From contig CM018046.1 in the NCBI GenBank assembly GCA_008638375.1, positions 47,038,126 to 47,102,125 on the forward strand: a stretch of DNA of 64,000 nucleotides, in the 5' to 3' direction. Below are positions 1 to 12,429 of this stretch, one piece after another; position 1 is the stretch's first letter; each line of letters opens with the position of its first letter. The stretch is from Nyssa sinensis (lineage: Eukaryota; Streptophyta; Magnoliopsida; Cornales; Nyssaceae). The translations under genes were made by a program, and so were the position numbers. Under the pieces are notes generated by a model that had not been told where the DNA came from, made no database searches, and saw nothing but the letters and a program-made list of their open reading frames with translations.

Positions 1-128
1 GAAGAGATGTTGTCTTCGAGTGTGGAGCGAGACGGATCTATTAAGTCAACTGAGTTCACAGCATCAATAAGAACCTTCTGTGTATTTGAACAAAACAGAG
101 AAAAAATTGAAAGAGTTTAAGCTGATTT

Positions 129-161
<33 letters not shown>

Positions 162-789
162 GAAGAGGAATAATTTGATTGATTACTCTCTCTCACCTTC
201 GAAGTGTTGAAGATTTTCCTGAATCCGTGCATAGAGATTATCTATAAACATATGTACGAATAATTAAAAATTAAGACAAACAAAAAATGAAAGCCATGTA
301 CCTAGCAGAACTCATTCATCAAATGATATAGAAATTCACAGAAAATAATGAAAAATCAGAGCATTTTGCAGTTCATGAAATTGATTGAAAAATCACACAC
401 AAGAACAACTTTGTAGTTTGTACGGAGGCCAAATCGTTCAAAGGAAATGAAATTGGAGTTCTGTACTAAATGATCACAGAACATAACGTAAACCTGGTTT
501 TTCAAAGTCAAAGAATGATTCAGCCAGACGTTTGTTCCTAAAATCATACAGATGAATCGAAATTTTCAGAGGAAAAGTCTGCGATAACAAGAAATTCATT
601 GAAGCTAAAACTGAAATTATTACAGATAGATCAACAACAGTGTATGTATCTATTTGTACGCGTAAATATATATGGAGAGAGAGAGAGAGGAGAAACCTGA
701 TTGAGATAGTTGAGGGTGAGATCGATTTGCTTGTGATTATCAGTGAAGTCGAGGTACTCTTCCAGCGAAATCTTCTTCGCCCTTGGCAT
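1..789 (-). CDS. Small plant-specific protein (DUF7787-like), 5' part, truncated by window edge
   Basis: Three exons are visible on the minus strand. Exon 1 is 697-789, starting MPRAKKISLEEYLDF and ending LNYLNQ before GTTTCT. Exon 2 is 197-241 (15 codons, IISMHGFRKI...), with acceptor TATAG and donor GTGAG. Exon 3 runs from 77 to the left edge and reads KVLIDAVNSVDLIDPSRSTL. All joins are phase 0. The start at 789 is preferred over the in-frame ATG at 933, because a TATA-like box lies between them. From memory the sequence resembles small uncharacterised plant proteins with a DUF7787-type domain and the 'DLxDPSRSTL' signature; no biochemical role is assigned. It is divergent from the FHY-like gene, about 750 bp away. 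The 3' end is outside the window. Confidence 0.7.
131..157. repeat. (GA)n microsatellite in an intron
   Basis: A run of GA dinucleotides lies in the intron between exons 2 and 3 of the minus-strand gene. It has no apparent role. Confidence 0.9.
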
Positions 790-875
790 TCTCACACTCG
801 GTTGCAAATTCTGCAATTCAATGGGCTTTGGGGTTTCGCGGTTGCTTTTGAAATTTGAATGCTCACTCTCCCTTG

Positions 876-884
876 TATTTATAG
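876..884 (-). promoter_or_regulatory. TATA box of the DUF7787-like gene
   Basis: The minus strand reads CTATAAATA about 90 bp upstream of the ATG at 789. This is the usual plant spacing and gives a short 5' UTR. It also argues against the longer reading frame that starts at 933, upstream of this box. Confidence 0.5.
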
Positions 885-2353
885 TGACTTCTTGCACATG
901 ACCGAAAAAGGGATGAAGGGGAGCTTCAGTCACGTGAGTGTTTGTTACGTCAAGTGTCTTGATTCTAATGAAAAAGCCCAGAACTAAGTTGCACTAAATT
1001 TCTAGTCCTCCGTGAGAATAGCAAAGAGTTTTGGGAAGAGAAGTTAATCCCTGTTTTCATATTACAAAATCATAAAACATTGAAACTACCATAACCGATT
1101 CCAAAAATACAAACAGTAAAAATTAAACCCATAAATTTTAGAATAAAGCCTTGTAAATAGTTACTCCTCTCGGCCAACCATTTGGAGTTTTAAGATTACT
1201 TGACAAACAACTTTCTTAAACTCAAAAATGTAAATCACAAATGCACAATTTGACACGTCTCACACTATAGCAAACCCTAACCGTTACATTAGGACAAAAG
1301 GCGGGAAATTCTGCCCCCTCTCCCTCTCCCTCTCCTCCTCGCTGGTCTTAAAGTTCAATCCCAATTGCCCCCTGTGGGCTCTAACGCTACCAAGCACCCA
1401 GCCTAATTGGTCCATGGGAATCAATTCTTCCGTTAGAATAATCTTTAAAATGCCGTCTTGCCCATTTCAATACCCATTCACGCCTTTCTCTGTATTCCTT
1501 CTCCCTGTCTCTCAAACATACACAAACATCCCTTTGGCTCGCCATGAACGACTTTCAGGCTGAATCTCATAACGCAGTGTCTCATATTTCTGCTGTTATT
1601 CTTGATTTGGATGGGACAGTTTTAAACACAGCTCTTGTATTCCAATAACAACCCTTTTACATGCAATAATTTAGTGAATATACTTCCCCCTCTATGTAAA
1701 TGTGTATATGTACACCCACATGAGTAAAACTTTGTATGATTTATTATTATTATTTTTTTGGGTGTGCAGAGCAAGCTACAAAGGGTGTCTTGAAGGAATT
1801 TTTGGCAAAATATGGCAAGATTTTTGACAAGGAGAAGGAAGATACGAGGTCGGGTATGATCATGAGAGAGGCAGCAACGGCCATTATTAAGGACTATGAC
1901 CTTCCTATCACACCAGATCGTTTTATACAAGAAATCAGGCCCATGAATCGGGAAAAGTAACTCTCTCTCTCACACGCGCGCACACACACACTCAAATATG
2001 CTCGCATAGTTATAGTCAAGAATTGGTACCAAGCAAATTTACTTATTTTTTCTACCTTTTTAATAGAAATGATAATGGTGTTGACTCTTTAACTAAATTT
2101 AGTTAATTTCAGGTATGTTACTATTGCTTGCATCATTGGTGTTACTTATTTCATGGGTGTGTGTGTGGGTTTTACTTATCTCACGGCTGTTTGCTTGTGT
2201 TGGGGCGTGCACATGGAGAGAGATCACATGACACCTGCCATTCTTACACCCTCTAATGCAATTTATGGTACAATCCATCTTTTCATCCAACCAACTATTC
2301 AATTGAATGTCTTCCTTTCATGTGCATCTCCTTAAGTTCAGAAATGGAGCCAA

Positions 2354-2388
2354 AAAAAGATTGCATCTCCTAAAAATGCAATCTTTTT
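2354..2388. repeat. Perfect 13-bp inverted repeat (hairpin)
   Basis: AAAAAGATTGCAT at 2354-2366 is exactly mirrored by ATGCAATCTTTTT at 2376-2388, with a 9-nt loop. It sits in the long intron-like gap of the FHY-like pseudogene. It may be a MITE remnant; no function is claimed. Confidence 0.6.
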
Positions 2389-3299
2389 CAGAAGGCCAGT
2401 AATTAATTGATGGAGGGAATATTTTCTCGAAGGTTATCATGTTTCATTTCTTTCTGTTTTAGATTTCATTTTATTTTGTTTAACTTTACTTTTTCTGCTG
2501 AGCCTGTTTTAGGTTTTGTATGATCAGTTGATCACACTGTTTAGAAATTTCATGATAGCACATCATCCTGGAAGATCTAATGAGGTTGAATGCCATGGGG
2601 ATGTGATGCAGGGATGTCAATCTTGAAAGGTTTTTAAAATTTTTTTTCTTTCCTTTTTTTTTTTTGGCTTTCTAGGGCTGGGTTCTCACTATGATTTCTC
2701 ATTTGCTTCTCTGAGTTTTCTTAATGTCTTCAAATTTTTTCTTCACTATTTCTTGCCCTTGTTTTCAATAGTACTATGAAGTGTTACTTCTACAGTAAGT
2801 GGAAAAAACAGAGAAAGAATGATTGTTCTACAAGTTGAGAGTTGGGAATTTACATAGAGATTGTTTTACATGCGCTGCCCATAGTTTGAAAGAGTTACCC
2901 AATAGTTTTCCTTCTCGTTTCTGGAGTAATGTGGCAATTATATTTAACATCTCCACTAAAAATTGCTGGCCTCTTTTCTGGATCTAAAAATTACTTGGTC
3001 AAATTTATGAGAACGGAAAAGCTTGCGATGTCCAAGAAAGAATTAGCCACGAGGAACTTGTGAGCTTTTGCACTTAGAAGAAAATTTTCATTCCAACAAA
3101 ACGATTCAAAGAAGCTTACTCCTAACGTGCCACGTTTTATAATAAGTGATGATTTACGTTCTTGTTCTCGTTCCATGTACCATAACAATCCACGGTTCAG
3201 GTAACATTATGTAAAAGTATGCGTCGGTCATGCAATATGCCTTACACACATCTCTAATTAACCCATGATGCTTCAATTTTACAGTAACATCATTTCCAA

Positions 3300-5640
3300 T
3301 TTCTCATTCCTAATGGATAAGTGAATCTAGATAATATAATTTTTCACTTTTTATTATCTCTTGATATTCAATCTTAACTGCATCATTGTTAGTGCTCCTA
3401 GTTTTTCTAAAGCCACACTCAATATATTCATTTTTTTTCATACTTATCTTAAACCTCTTGATTCTAAAGCCTCTTTTGTAACCTTTAATTTAGCATTTTC
3501 TGCTCTTCAAGTTTCATCAATTAAAACAATGTCCTCGGAAAAAAGCATACACCATGGAACTTCACCATGTATGTACTTAGTCAACTCATTCATTGGTGAA
3601 GCAAAAAGATAAGAACTTTATGCCACAAATGCACTTATTTCTCCAACGGTTGTCCTTACTATAGTTATAGTTCGATCATAGACGTCTTTTATCGTTTCAA
3701 TATATCGTTTTGTGACTTATTTCTTTTCTAAAACCCACCATATTAGATCTCAAAGGACTCTATCATAAGCTTTCTCTAAATCGATAAACACCACATGAAG
3801 ATCTTTCTTATTTTCTTTATAAGTTTCCATAAGTCTTCTTCATAAGTAAAGAACTTCCATTGTTGACCTCCTTAGCATAAACAAAAATTGAATCTTTGAT
3901 ACAATTGTCGCAAGTCTTAATTAGTGCTCAATTACTCTCTCCTAGAGTTTCATAGTATGACTCATTAATCTAATATCATGATAATTTGTACAATTTTGGG
4001 TATCCCTTTTATTTATATATATAGGTACTAAAATGTTTTTTAAGTTATTTTTCTTTGATAAGTAAAAGAGTACATATATTCAAAAAGCACCCGAGGGGAG
4101 CGAACCCATGTTTACAAGGGAAAGGCCTATACTAAAGGTGCCTCAAAGACCCCAAAAAATCTACTAAGGTGCCTCCATATAATGGATAGACTTTTTTGAC
4201 CCAAAAGAAAAGCAACCTAAAAAAATCATCCTTAAAAGCAGAAGAGGGATTTTCCTCCCCCTCAAAAACTCTCCTATATCTTTTTCTCCAAATACACCAT
4301 ATCAAGCACAAGGATGCCATCCTCCACACCCTCCTAGCCTCCCCCTTTACCCAACCTCCACTCGAACAAAGAAAAGATAAATCGTTCAAAGAAACACACA
4401 TGACCTAAGCACAATAAAAAATGGAGAGGAAAAAACCACCCATCCTAAGTTAACGGACAATGAACAAGAAGCTGATTAATGATTTCTTCCTACCCCTTCC
4501 ACATAAAACATCTATTAGCCAAATGGAATCCCTCCTTTTATAAATTATCCATGGTCAAGATGCCTCCCCCACGTTGCTTCCTAAGCACAAAAAGAGCAAC
4601 CTTGGAAGGAATTTGGGATTGCCATATCAATCTCTAAGCATTTTTTTAGTTTTTATGATCTTATTAAATCAATTTGGTAGTCACTTCCACCCCTAAACAC
4701 TTCCAAACCTCAATAGGAATACCATCTTTTCCTAAAGCTCCACCGCTTTTCATCTTTCTCAATGCGTTTCTTTACATCAAAGACTAGTCCTATGAAAAAA
4801 TATATTTTCTCTACTGCCCCTAGAGTTCTTTACACTTATGTTTTCTATATGATTTTCATTCAATAACTTTTTCACTTGTCTTTAATTTTATCACCATTCA
4901 TTATGATTCTTGAACTTCACTCTTTATGCACTTAATATGATTAAAATCTCTGCTTTTCCTATCCTTTAACTTAGCAAGTTCGTATATTTTTCACTCCCTT
5001 TGTACTCAATTTGAAATCAAAATCATCGTATGAAGTATGTTTAGCATCTCCTATATCTTTCTTTACTTCCTTTCTTGCATTTTTATATGCTTTCAACTTT
5101 CGTTAGTTCTAATGTTTTGCCAAATTTTATTACACTTTTTTAACCTTTTGGACTTCCTCATTCTACCACCAAGTTTCCTTAAATAGTGGTTATATCCTTT
5201 TTGATTTTTTTTTAATATATGCAGCCATCCTATTCCAAATTACCTTAGTTCCATCATCTAGGTTCCATGTTATTTCCTTTAGCATCTTACTTTTAAATAG
5301 TTCTACTTTTTCTCCTTTCAAATTCCACTATTTATTTCCTGGTTGTTTAGTCTCTTTACTCTTCCTTATTCTTATGTCTTTTAACATATACGTCTAAAAC
5401 TATCAAACTATGTTGTCACTTATGAGGTCAAGCTTTTTACAGGAATAATCTTACAGTCTTTGCATAATCGGATCTTTTATTCTAGCTAGGAAAAAATCTA
5501 TTTACTTTTCTTTGATCCATTTTTAAAGGTTATTAGATAGTCACCTCTTCTTTTAAAATAGATATTTGATATCATATACAGGCAGAGTTCAAGATCTTTT
5601 CATGAGTCCCTGAAAAGATTCCTCTATGTAAGTTAGAAAG
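3300..5640 (-). mobile_element. Degenerate RTE-clade LINE, interrupted
   Basis: On the minus strand, in broken frames, the order is that of an RTE LINE. About 5640-5400 resembles the end of the endonuclease region. About 5200-5050 carries ETWWWNEEVQ-like text. About 4780-4660 reads GIPIEVWKCLG. About 4040-3900 reads VPIYxNKxDxQNCTNY. About 3850-3700 carries reverse transcriptase text ending HVVFIDLEKAYDRV. About 3560-3400 holds a degraded catalytic box, PWCMLFSEDIVLIDET. Stops and frameshifts throughout mean it is long dead. It fills the intron-like gap of the FHY-like pseudogene. The ends are approximate. Confidence 0.7.
4050..4645 (-). mobile_element. L1-type LINE 3' fragment nested in the RTE LINE
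   Basis: The minus-strand reading frame at 4401-4132 (about 90 aa; WRMASLCLIWCIWRKRYRRVF, then a hydrophobic tail) resembles the region after the zf-RVT domain at the C-terminus of plant L1-like LINE ORF2. The fragment ends near 4050 in ACTTATCAAAG, a tail type seen at plant L1 3' ends. It separates two RTE blocks that should be adjacent (WKCLG... and VPIY...). It therefore inserted into the RTE copy. Confidence 0.6.
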
Positions 5641-8600
5641 TACTTCTAGATAGAAATTTGATCTCCGCTCCTTTTTCTTTTAGTTAGAAATTCCAATCTT
5701 GTGTTTGTAAAGTTATTAGTTATTTTTCAATATATTCTTACAAAACTTTCAGTTGGCCATCAGATTTCTGGAAGCTGCAAATAAAATGGGTGTAGATGCA
5801 GTTTGCTGCCTCGTGATAGAAGACTCCTTGTAAGTCAACCCTCATTGTAATTATATTTAAATAATTTGTAGAAATCAGTAGAATAGCAATAACTATTGCT
5901 ATATTCTCTTTAGTTTCATTTTTCTTTTAGTTAAAGTTGTCAGCATAATAGAATGGGTTACCTCTTAACTTTTATGTTGCTCCTAGTTAGCTTAAGCCTT
6001 AAACCAATTAATACCAACGTTTTCTCAAGCATTATATCTCATGCTTTGCATGTCATTGAGCCATTATATGATTTCATTTGCACACTAGCCAATTTAATGT
6101 CTGTAACATCTTAGACATCCAATTATCAAAAACAAAATCTTAGACATCCACAAGTAGCCAAGTGAAAAAGGAAAAGTTAAAAATAAAGTGAAAGGCATTT
6201 AAGTGCATGCATGTGGAAAATGAAAACATGCACACACAAGTAAAACCTAGCAAACATTTTTCAGCAGTTTCATATTGAACTCTTCTGATTCATTTAGTAT
6301 TTGCCACTAACAAGTTAACCTTTATTATTGCTTTGAATTATTCGTTATCAACATTGAACTATTCAATATCTAACAAAATAGTCGAATTTCTTTGGGGGCC
6401 GGGGTCCCCGGGGGATTTATCCATCCGATAATTTTGGGTCTAGGGATTCTTTTACCTGGTTAGATAAACTACTTCTAATATTAGTTTTTATGCAGCATGA
6501 CTCCCACAGTTGGCATTATATTTTTCCAGCTACCTCGTTGTATTTCTCCTTTTACTTAAGAATTATTTTTACTAATTTAACTTAACCAGTAACTTATCAT
6601 AATTTCATAATCCAAATATTTCAACAGGATTGGCGTTCAAGCAGCCAAGGCTGCTGGAATGAAGGTTGTTGCTGTTCCCTCAATCCAAAGGAAAGCTGAT
6701 CAGTTTTCCATTGCAGATTCTGTGCTTCAATCACTTGTAGAATTTCACCCTGAGCTATGGGGTCTTCCACCATTTGAAGACTCTAAATATTTTTGTAATT
6801 TTATTTGCTTTTCTTGCTGTTGGTGCTGCATTACCTGATTGGATCCTGTTCAATTTTAAGGATTGCAGGGGTAGATAATGCATTGCCGGTTGAACCCTTT
6901 TATTTGAGGGGTTTATGCAGCAGTGGGCTTTTGAATGAATTTGCAGGTTTCTAGAATCCTTTCTTTTTCTTTTACTGTTGTGTATGCCAGTTTTAAATCA
7001 TATCAAGTTTACAGAGTGCAATATACTTGAGGTTTGTAAGCATTAGGTTCATCAGGTTCTGTATTGCATAAACATTACATGCCATCTTATTAACATCAGA
7101 AATATTATGTTGCCCACCTTGATTGGAACGTGGTTAAATGATTAGTTTAACAAGGAAATTCATTAAACTGCACACGCATTTGGTTATAGTTCTCAGTATG
7201 TAGCAATATGTGCAAGAAGTCACTGAGAAAAGTATATTAAATCCAGATTGCAGACCTTCTGTTCTTCCTGATCAAGTTTCGGGACTCTACTTTGGTTGGG
7301 CGAAAGTTGACACACGAGATGATCTTCAAGGTTGTGGTCAGCATTGGATGGGACCCACCCTGTTTGCTGTACTGCTAAGAGAAAAATTGTAAGTGATTAA
7401 CCCATCAATAGTTTTCCTTCCTATATATCTTACTCTAAAGCATTGTACTGAGGACCACTTTCATATTTTATTACTTTCTTAATAACATTTGAACGAGTCT
7501 ATTTGTTTTTCTTTTAACTCAGTGAAAAATTTTCAAAATCTGAAGCTATATTCTCTATTTAAGTTATTATTTATTTTTTCAATTTTCAGTTTATTTGATG
7601 GCCTTTTTTTGCCTGACAACCTTGTATGCTCAGATGCCATAGAAATCAAAATTCAATATTTCATTTGCATGTGGTTTCCTGATGCCCCTAAATATAATAG
7701 TACCATTGATGAATGGTGGTGGGTCTGGGATTGTGTATATGCTAGTGGCATAGGAAGGAATGAACCCAATCAATTCACATGCCTGTTTTATTTTTTTTCA
7801 ATAAGTAAGTTTAACATATGTTTTTATTGAGTTATCAAATACTGTTTAAATATCAGAAAATTTTCTTAATTTATGATGTAAAGTTCTTTTCTACTTGCCA
7901 TCTTTGTCCATCTTGTATTACGGATTTACAAGACCTGCCATTACAAGACAAGATCTCTAATCACGCAACAGTACCCACTACCCACGCAAATTGTCATGAC
8001 TATTTATGTGTCATACATAGCCATTAAGTGGGCTGCTGGGCAGAGAGTGGGTAGAGAGAAAATAAGTGCACTGTTCCATGCATTTTAAATTTTTTATTTT
8101 TTTATTACTATTACTTTTGCAATTTTTTGCTTTTTGTGTTTTGCTCTCTTTCTTGAGTGGCTTTGTGAGTGGGCACATGGTTTTTTTTTTCCTTCATTAT
8201 TGAGAGGCTGACATCCACTTTCTACATTATTGAGAGGGAGTCTCGAAGTTTCTTCAGTTTTCTTGAAGGCTGGTATCTCCAGTGCGGAACACAGGTCAAC
8301 AGCTAGTGTGTGTGTATATGTATATATATATATATATATATTTCTCTCTGGATGATACAACATATATCTACTTCTTGCCATGGATACTCTAAGCTTATTA
8401 TTATCTTTTATGTTATAGTTTTTTTTTTTTTTTTTTTGTTTTGGATTTTATAATATTCAAGTTGATTCTTGTGCTCCCTGAACAGAAATTATGTTTAGTT
8501 GATGGAAGCCACGAGGATATATGTGATCAGCAGATGCAACTGATGCTTGTTGGCTACATCCGAGGATTGAGTACTGAGGTAGTTAACTGAAAATTAGCAA

Positions 8601-9164
8601 AAGTTTCTTGCTTGTTAATAGCTGTATTGAATTGCTCATTGACTTGAAATAATTTTGCTGTTTCTGTATATTTACATATGCGGTACTCAGGAAAATACAT
8701 CCACTTATATTGAAATACTTGAAGAAGACCATCTCATTGCTGCTGCTTCATTGGATTTGCCTATGTTTGCCCATTACACACGTGTTCCTTTCTTTTAAGA
8801 ATCCTCTTTTGGAGATTGTTCTGCTGCCTCAGATGAAATTGAATAAGAATGTAGTCAATTTATAGCTTTGTTAGTTCTTCAATAATTCCATTTGATCGGC
8901 TTGGGTACTATCCTAAGGTCACAGGTTTGACTGCCACCCCAAAAGAGCTACTTACCTATCAAAGAGGTTCAGATTTTTCCTTTTTTTTTAATTTTGGGTT
9001 ATCTTGTGTGAAAAAAGATTAGAGTAATGTTTTACAGATTCAAGTAAGTTTTCTTGTGTAAGTTTATTTACTTGATGTGACATGTTTTCTCATGTAAGTT
9101 TATTTATTTGATGTGATATAATTTAACTGACATGATACTAAAATGACTTACATGAATTTTGTTG

Positions 9165-10552
9165 AGTTACGAAAGTTGAGGTCCTGTTTGGTTATAAATT
9201 CAAAAACAGATTTTTTGAAAATCATATTTGAAAACTTGTTTGTTTAGTCATGTTCTAAAACAAAATTCTGAACATTATTTTAAAAGCATTCTGAATGTCT
9301 TTTGCATCCCATTTTTCATTTTTAAAAATAATTTGACTATTTTTTACATAACATTTTCAAAACTTTAAAGTAATTATTAAATTGTTATGTGATCTTAAAA
9401 AATATGAAATGATAAAAATAATAATATTTCTATTTAAGTATTAATTGAAAAAAAAATGATTACATCTCATTTATTTATGGTTGGAATTGATAACGTTTTA
9501 TCCATATTTTTTTGGTTATTTATATATATATTTTGTTGATAATATCTCAATTAAGTAAAATCAAATAAAAATAATAATTAATAGATAAATTATAATTTTT
9601 TCCCATTTTTGAAAATATTTATTCAAAATGTTCCTAAAAGACACGTTTTAAAGAAGAATCGAGTATTTTTAAAAAAATTGTTTTCTGTTTTTAAAAAATA
9701 AAAATATTAACATAAATTTCTTTGGAAAGGAATTTTCAAAAATGAAAATAAAAAAATATGATAATAGCCTCTCTTTAGGAAACAACTAACAGTACTTTTA
9801 ATTTTAAAATTTTAAATTCATTAAAAAATGAAATTACTAGATAACGCACATGTATTTTTAATTTTTTTTTTATAATTATTTTTGTTGTTGAAACCACAAA
9901 AATTAAAAATAAAAACAAATCCAAGTACATGGGTTTTACAAGAACGCTATCATTTTCATTTTTAAGAACAAAAATGCAGAAAAAAAAAAATCTCTCTCTC
10001 TCTCTTAAAAACAGGAAACATAAAAATATTAACATAAATTCTATTGGAAAGGAATTTAAAAAAATAAATAAATCTGATAATAGTAGTCTTTCTTTAGGAA
10101 ACAACTAACAGTAATTTTAATTTTTAAAATTTAAATTCATTAAAAAATGAAATGAACCGAAAACATCTAATTTTATTTTTATTTTTAGGAAGCCACTAAT
10201 AGTAACTTTACTTTTTAAAAAGTTAAAAATAAAAAGTTATCTTAAAAAATAACTTATCTAAATGCATTGTCATTATTTTTTATCTTAAAAAATATGAAAT
10301 CAAATTTCAGATCAAAATGTATTTTCATAATTTTGCTCTCAAAAACTTAAATTTAAATATTATATTCAAACGCATTTTTATAGTTTTTAACTCAAAAACT
10401 AAATTCTGATTAGTATAACCTAAACGTATTTTCGTAATTTTTAAAAAATTAATTATAAAATTCTGAAACACATTTTAAAAACATTTTTCAGAAAATCATA
10501 TCTGAATCATTATCCGAACGCAAAAAATTACTTTTTAAGTTACGAAAGTTGA
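9165..10552. mobile_element. Possible non-autonomous element flanked by 15-bp direct repeats
   Basis: AGTTACGAAAGTTGA occurs at 9165-9179 and again at 10538-10552, bracketing about 1.36 kb of AT-rich DNA. The interior begins GTCCTGTTTGGTTAT and ends with a loosely inverted counterpart. It also has an internal direct duplication, about 9690-9840 versus 10020-10150, sharing TTTAGGAAACAACTAACAGT. No coding sequence is visible. The flanking repeat is long for a hAT or Mutator duplication, so the class is unresolved. Confidence 0.4.
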
Positions 10553-11849
10553 ATTTTTATAATTTTACTGATCCGTGTAATACGCGTTTGCTTGAAAATT
10601 GCAAGGGCAGCGACTTACAAAGCAGTCCTTACGGCTACACTATCGGTTTCGGCCCAGCGGTGTACGTAATCAGAAATCTGCCACCAACAAACAAAACAAA
10701 GCATTTACACAGTAACGTACATACCGTACCATCATTACCTTCAATTTGGATCTCTGAATTCTTTTTCTAAATTGGCCCATTTGGACAACAGCTCTCTACC
10801 CATCTGTCTGTGTGGCCGCACTACAGTTCAAGATCATCACATGCATCCGTAACCCTATCTTTGCTTCTTACTTCTCATTAATTAATTACAATAAAAATAA
10901 TAAATGAAACAAAAATACTGCAAAAAAATAAAAATTGACATCCTTGAAAATTTATTCAACTTCCAACTTCACTCATATAATTTTAAAGTCAAACATATAT
11001 CATAACTGTAACACGTAAAAGAATGTTTACGTAGAGAGTGTTTTTTGCAATTTATGGAAAAAAAAAACTGAGACTCTGTTCAATTTTGCAAGGGAAAAAA
11101 TAATAAAGAAAAAATAAAATTTCTGATAATGTGTTCTCTAGTTAATTAAAATTTAAAATTAATGTTTGATTTTACTTGTAAACTTAATAATGTAAATAAA
11201 AAGCTGTGATGAATAAAAATCTTATATTTATATTTTATTTTGACTAAAACCAATAAGAAAATTGATGTTCCTTTCATTTAACATGAAGCCAATCCACCAA
11301 TTAGAATCATGTACAACACCCCCTATCAACATGGTACAGCCACAATTAACCAACTCGGAAACAGAAAAAAAAAGAGGACATTGCCAGAAACATCCACCAG
11401 GTATCCAACCTGTAGTGTTTCCAAAATTTGGCCTACACCAAAATATACAGTCCCACCCCCACCCCACCCCTTAATTGCAATTCAACTAGAGAGACAGAAA
11501 AACAAAAGTTGTATCAATCTAAGCAATTTCTTCCCCCTTGTAATAGCAAGGGACTCAGAAAAATGAGGCTGGCTTTATTTGCAAGGCAATAAAATGATGA
11601 TAGTTGAATTGAAATGTCAAAGACAAAATTATAGATCAATTAAAAGGAAAGAATTGAATAAATTAAACTCCGAATCTACTTGGTCTCTGAGTTTTATCTG
11701 CCTTAAGACTATGAAATAATTATGTAGTTGATTAATCACAGGTAAAACTAGTCATCCTTGTATGAACTGAAGAAAGATTGGAAACTACCATATGCCAGGT
11801 TTTGTTCTGCAGAGAGATAAGAAAAGGGTGGTTTGCTCTACAGACTGCA
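10553..11849. other. Intergenic, no recognisable gene
   Basis: About 10560-10830 is less AT-rich than its surroundings but gives no protein I recognise. The remainder is AT-rich DNA with C-rich patches near 11455-11475. It lies 3' of the TTL-like gene. Confidence 0.5.
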
Positions 11850-11997
11850 CTGCCCCACCGAGGACTCCAAGCCCTGATGGCTAAGGGCAGATCATCTCTT
11901 TCACCTTGTCTTCATTCTTGTAAATATTAAATGTTGGTGCAATTCATATGCTTTTGGCTCTTGCCACTGCTGAGCTCTCCTCCACATTCACCTTCAA
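11850..11997 (-). pseudogene. Broken thioredoxin-like last exon of the TTL-like gene
   Basis: One minus-strand frame reads LKVNVEESSAVARAKSI, stop, IAPTFNIYKNEDKVKEMICP, stop. This matches the order of the TTL C-terminal thioredoxin-like domain (KVD.EE...VPTFKIYKNG..VKEMICPS). In-frame TGA is at 11944-11946 and TAG at 11881-11883. The preceding part of the domain (VVHFK...QCK...SPF) is not visible between 11997 and 12430. The thioredoxin module therefore cannot be made from this locus as it stands. Confidence 0.7.
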
Positions 11998-12429
11998 TAG
12001 AACATGATATTTATGTTTCTATCTTCACAATAGATAACACAAGTTTGAATGAATCAATATAAGAAGTTCAAAGAGCATCAGTTAATTCATTCCTTGTATA
12101 GCGTTTGAAAGCACAAATCCATTGTAGCAATTGAAAATTTTGGATGTCAAATGTTGAATTCATCACCAATTTTTCAAAAAATGAAAAAAAAATAAAAATG
12201 AAGTGCTCCAATACTTGAAAACCTAATGAGTACGTATAATATATATGCTTAGTAAAATATAGGACATGCGATAGCAATTATGATGATGATGATGATGATG
12301 AGGGGGATTCTACATTTCCACACAACATACAGAGTAAATGCATTCAACTTGATAACTGATTGAACAGAACTGAAAAAGAGAACTAAGAGAAGAAAAATAA
12401 TATGATGAGATAAAATCATCAAAGTTTAC

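Larger units (their letters stand above)
1544..8798 (+). pseudogene. FHY-like bifunctional riboflavin kinase/FMN phosphatase, decayed
   Basis: Homologues make or remove FMN using an N-terminal HAD phosphatase and a C-terminal riboflavin kinase domain. Exon-like blocks: 1544-1631 (HAD motif I, VILDLDGT), 1770-1956 (TKGVLKEFLAKYGK), 5764-5829 (FLEAANKMGVDA...VIEDSL), 6628-6782 (AAKAAGMKVVAVPS...LWGLPPFED), 6869 onward (VDNALPVEP), about 7213-7389 (SGLYFGWAKVDTRD), 8486-8578 (QMQLMLVGYIRGLSTE) and 8691-8798 (LDLPMFAHYT, stop). Damage: the donors after 1631 and 6782 read CT, not GT. Frameshifts near 7320 and 7360 split the conserved VVVSIGW region. The central HAD exons between 1956 and 5764 are not recognisable. 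An RTE LINE occupies that gap. Most other junctions are still canonical, so decay is moderate. A misassembled or alternatively spliced functional gene is less likely. Confidence 0.75.

Noticed and set aside
631..933. Longer 100-aa frame starting at 933 on the minus strand
   Set aside because: The likely TATA box lies inside it, and the conserved-looking protein begins at 789 and leaves the frame at a splice donor at 696.
4196..4408. Plus-strand 70-aa frame
   Set aside because: It is the complement of the L1-type fragment, which is the recognisable strand.
11228..11566. Overlapping frames of 70-85 aa
   Set aside because: No homology recognised, low-complexity His/Pro or Trp-rich text, and frames on both strands overlap.
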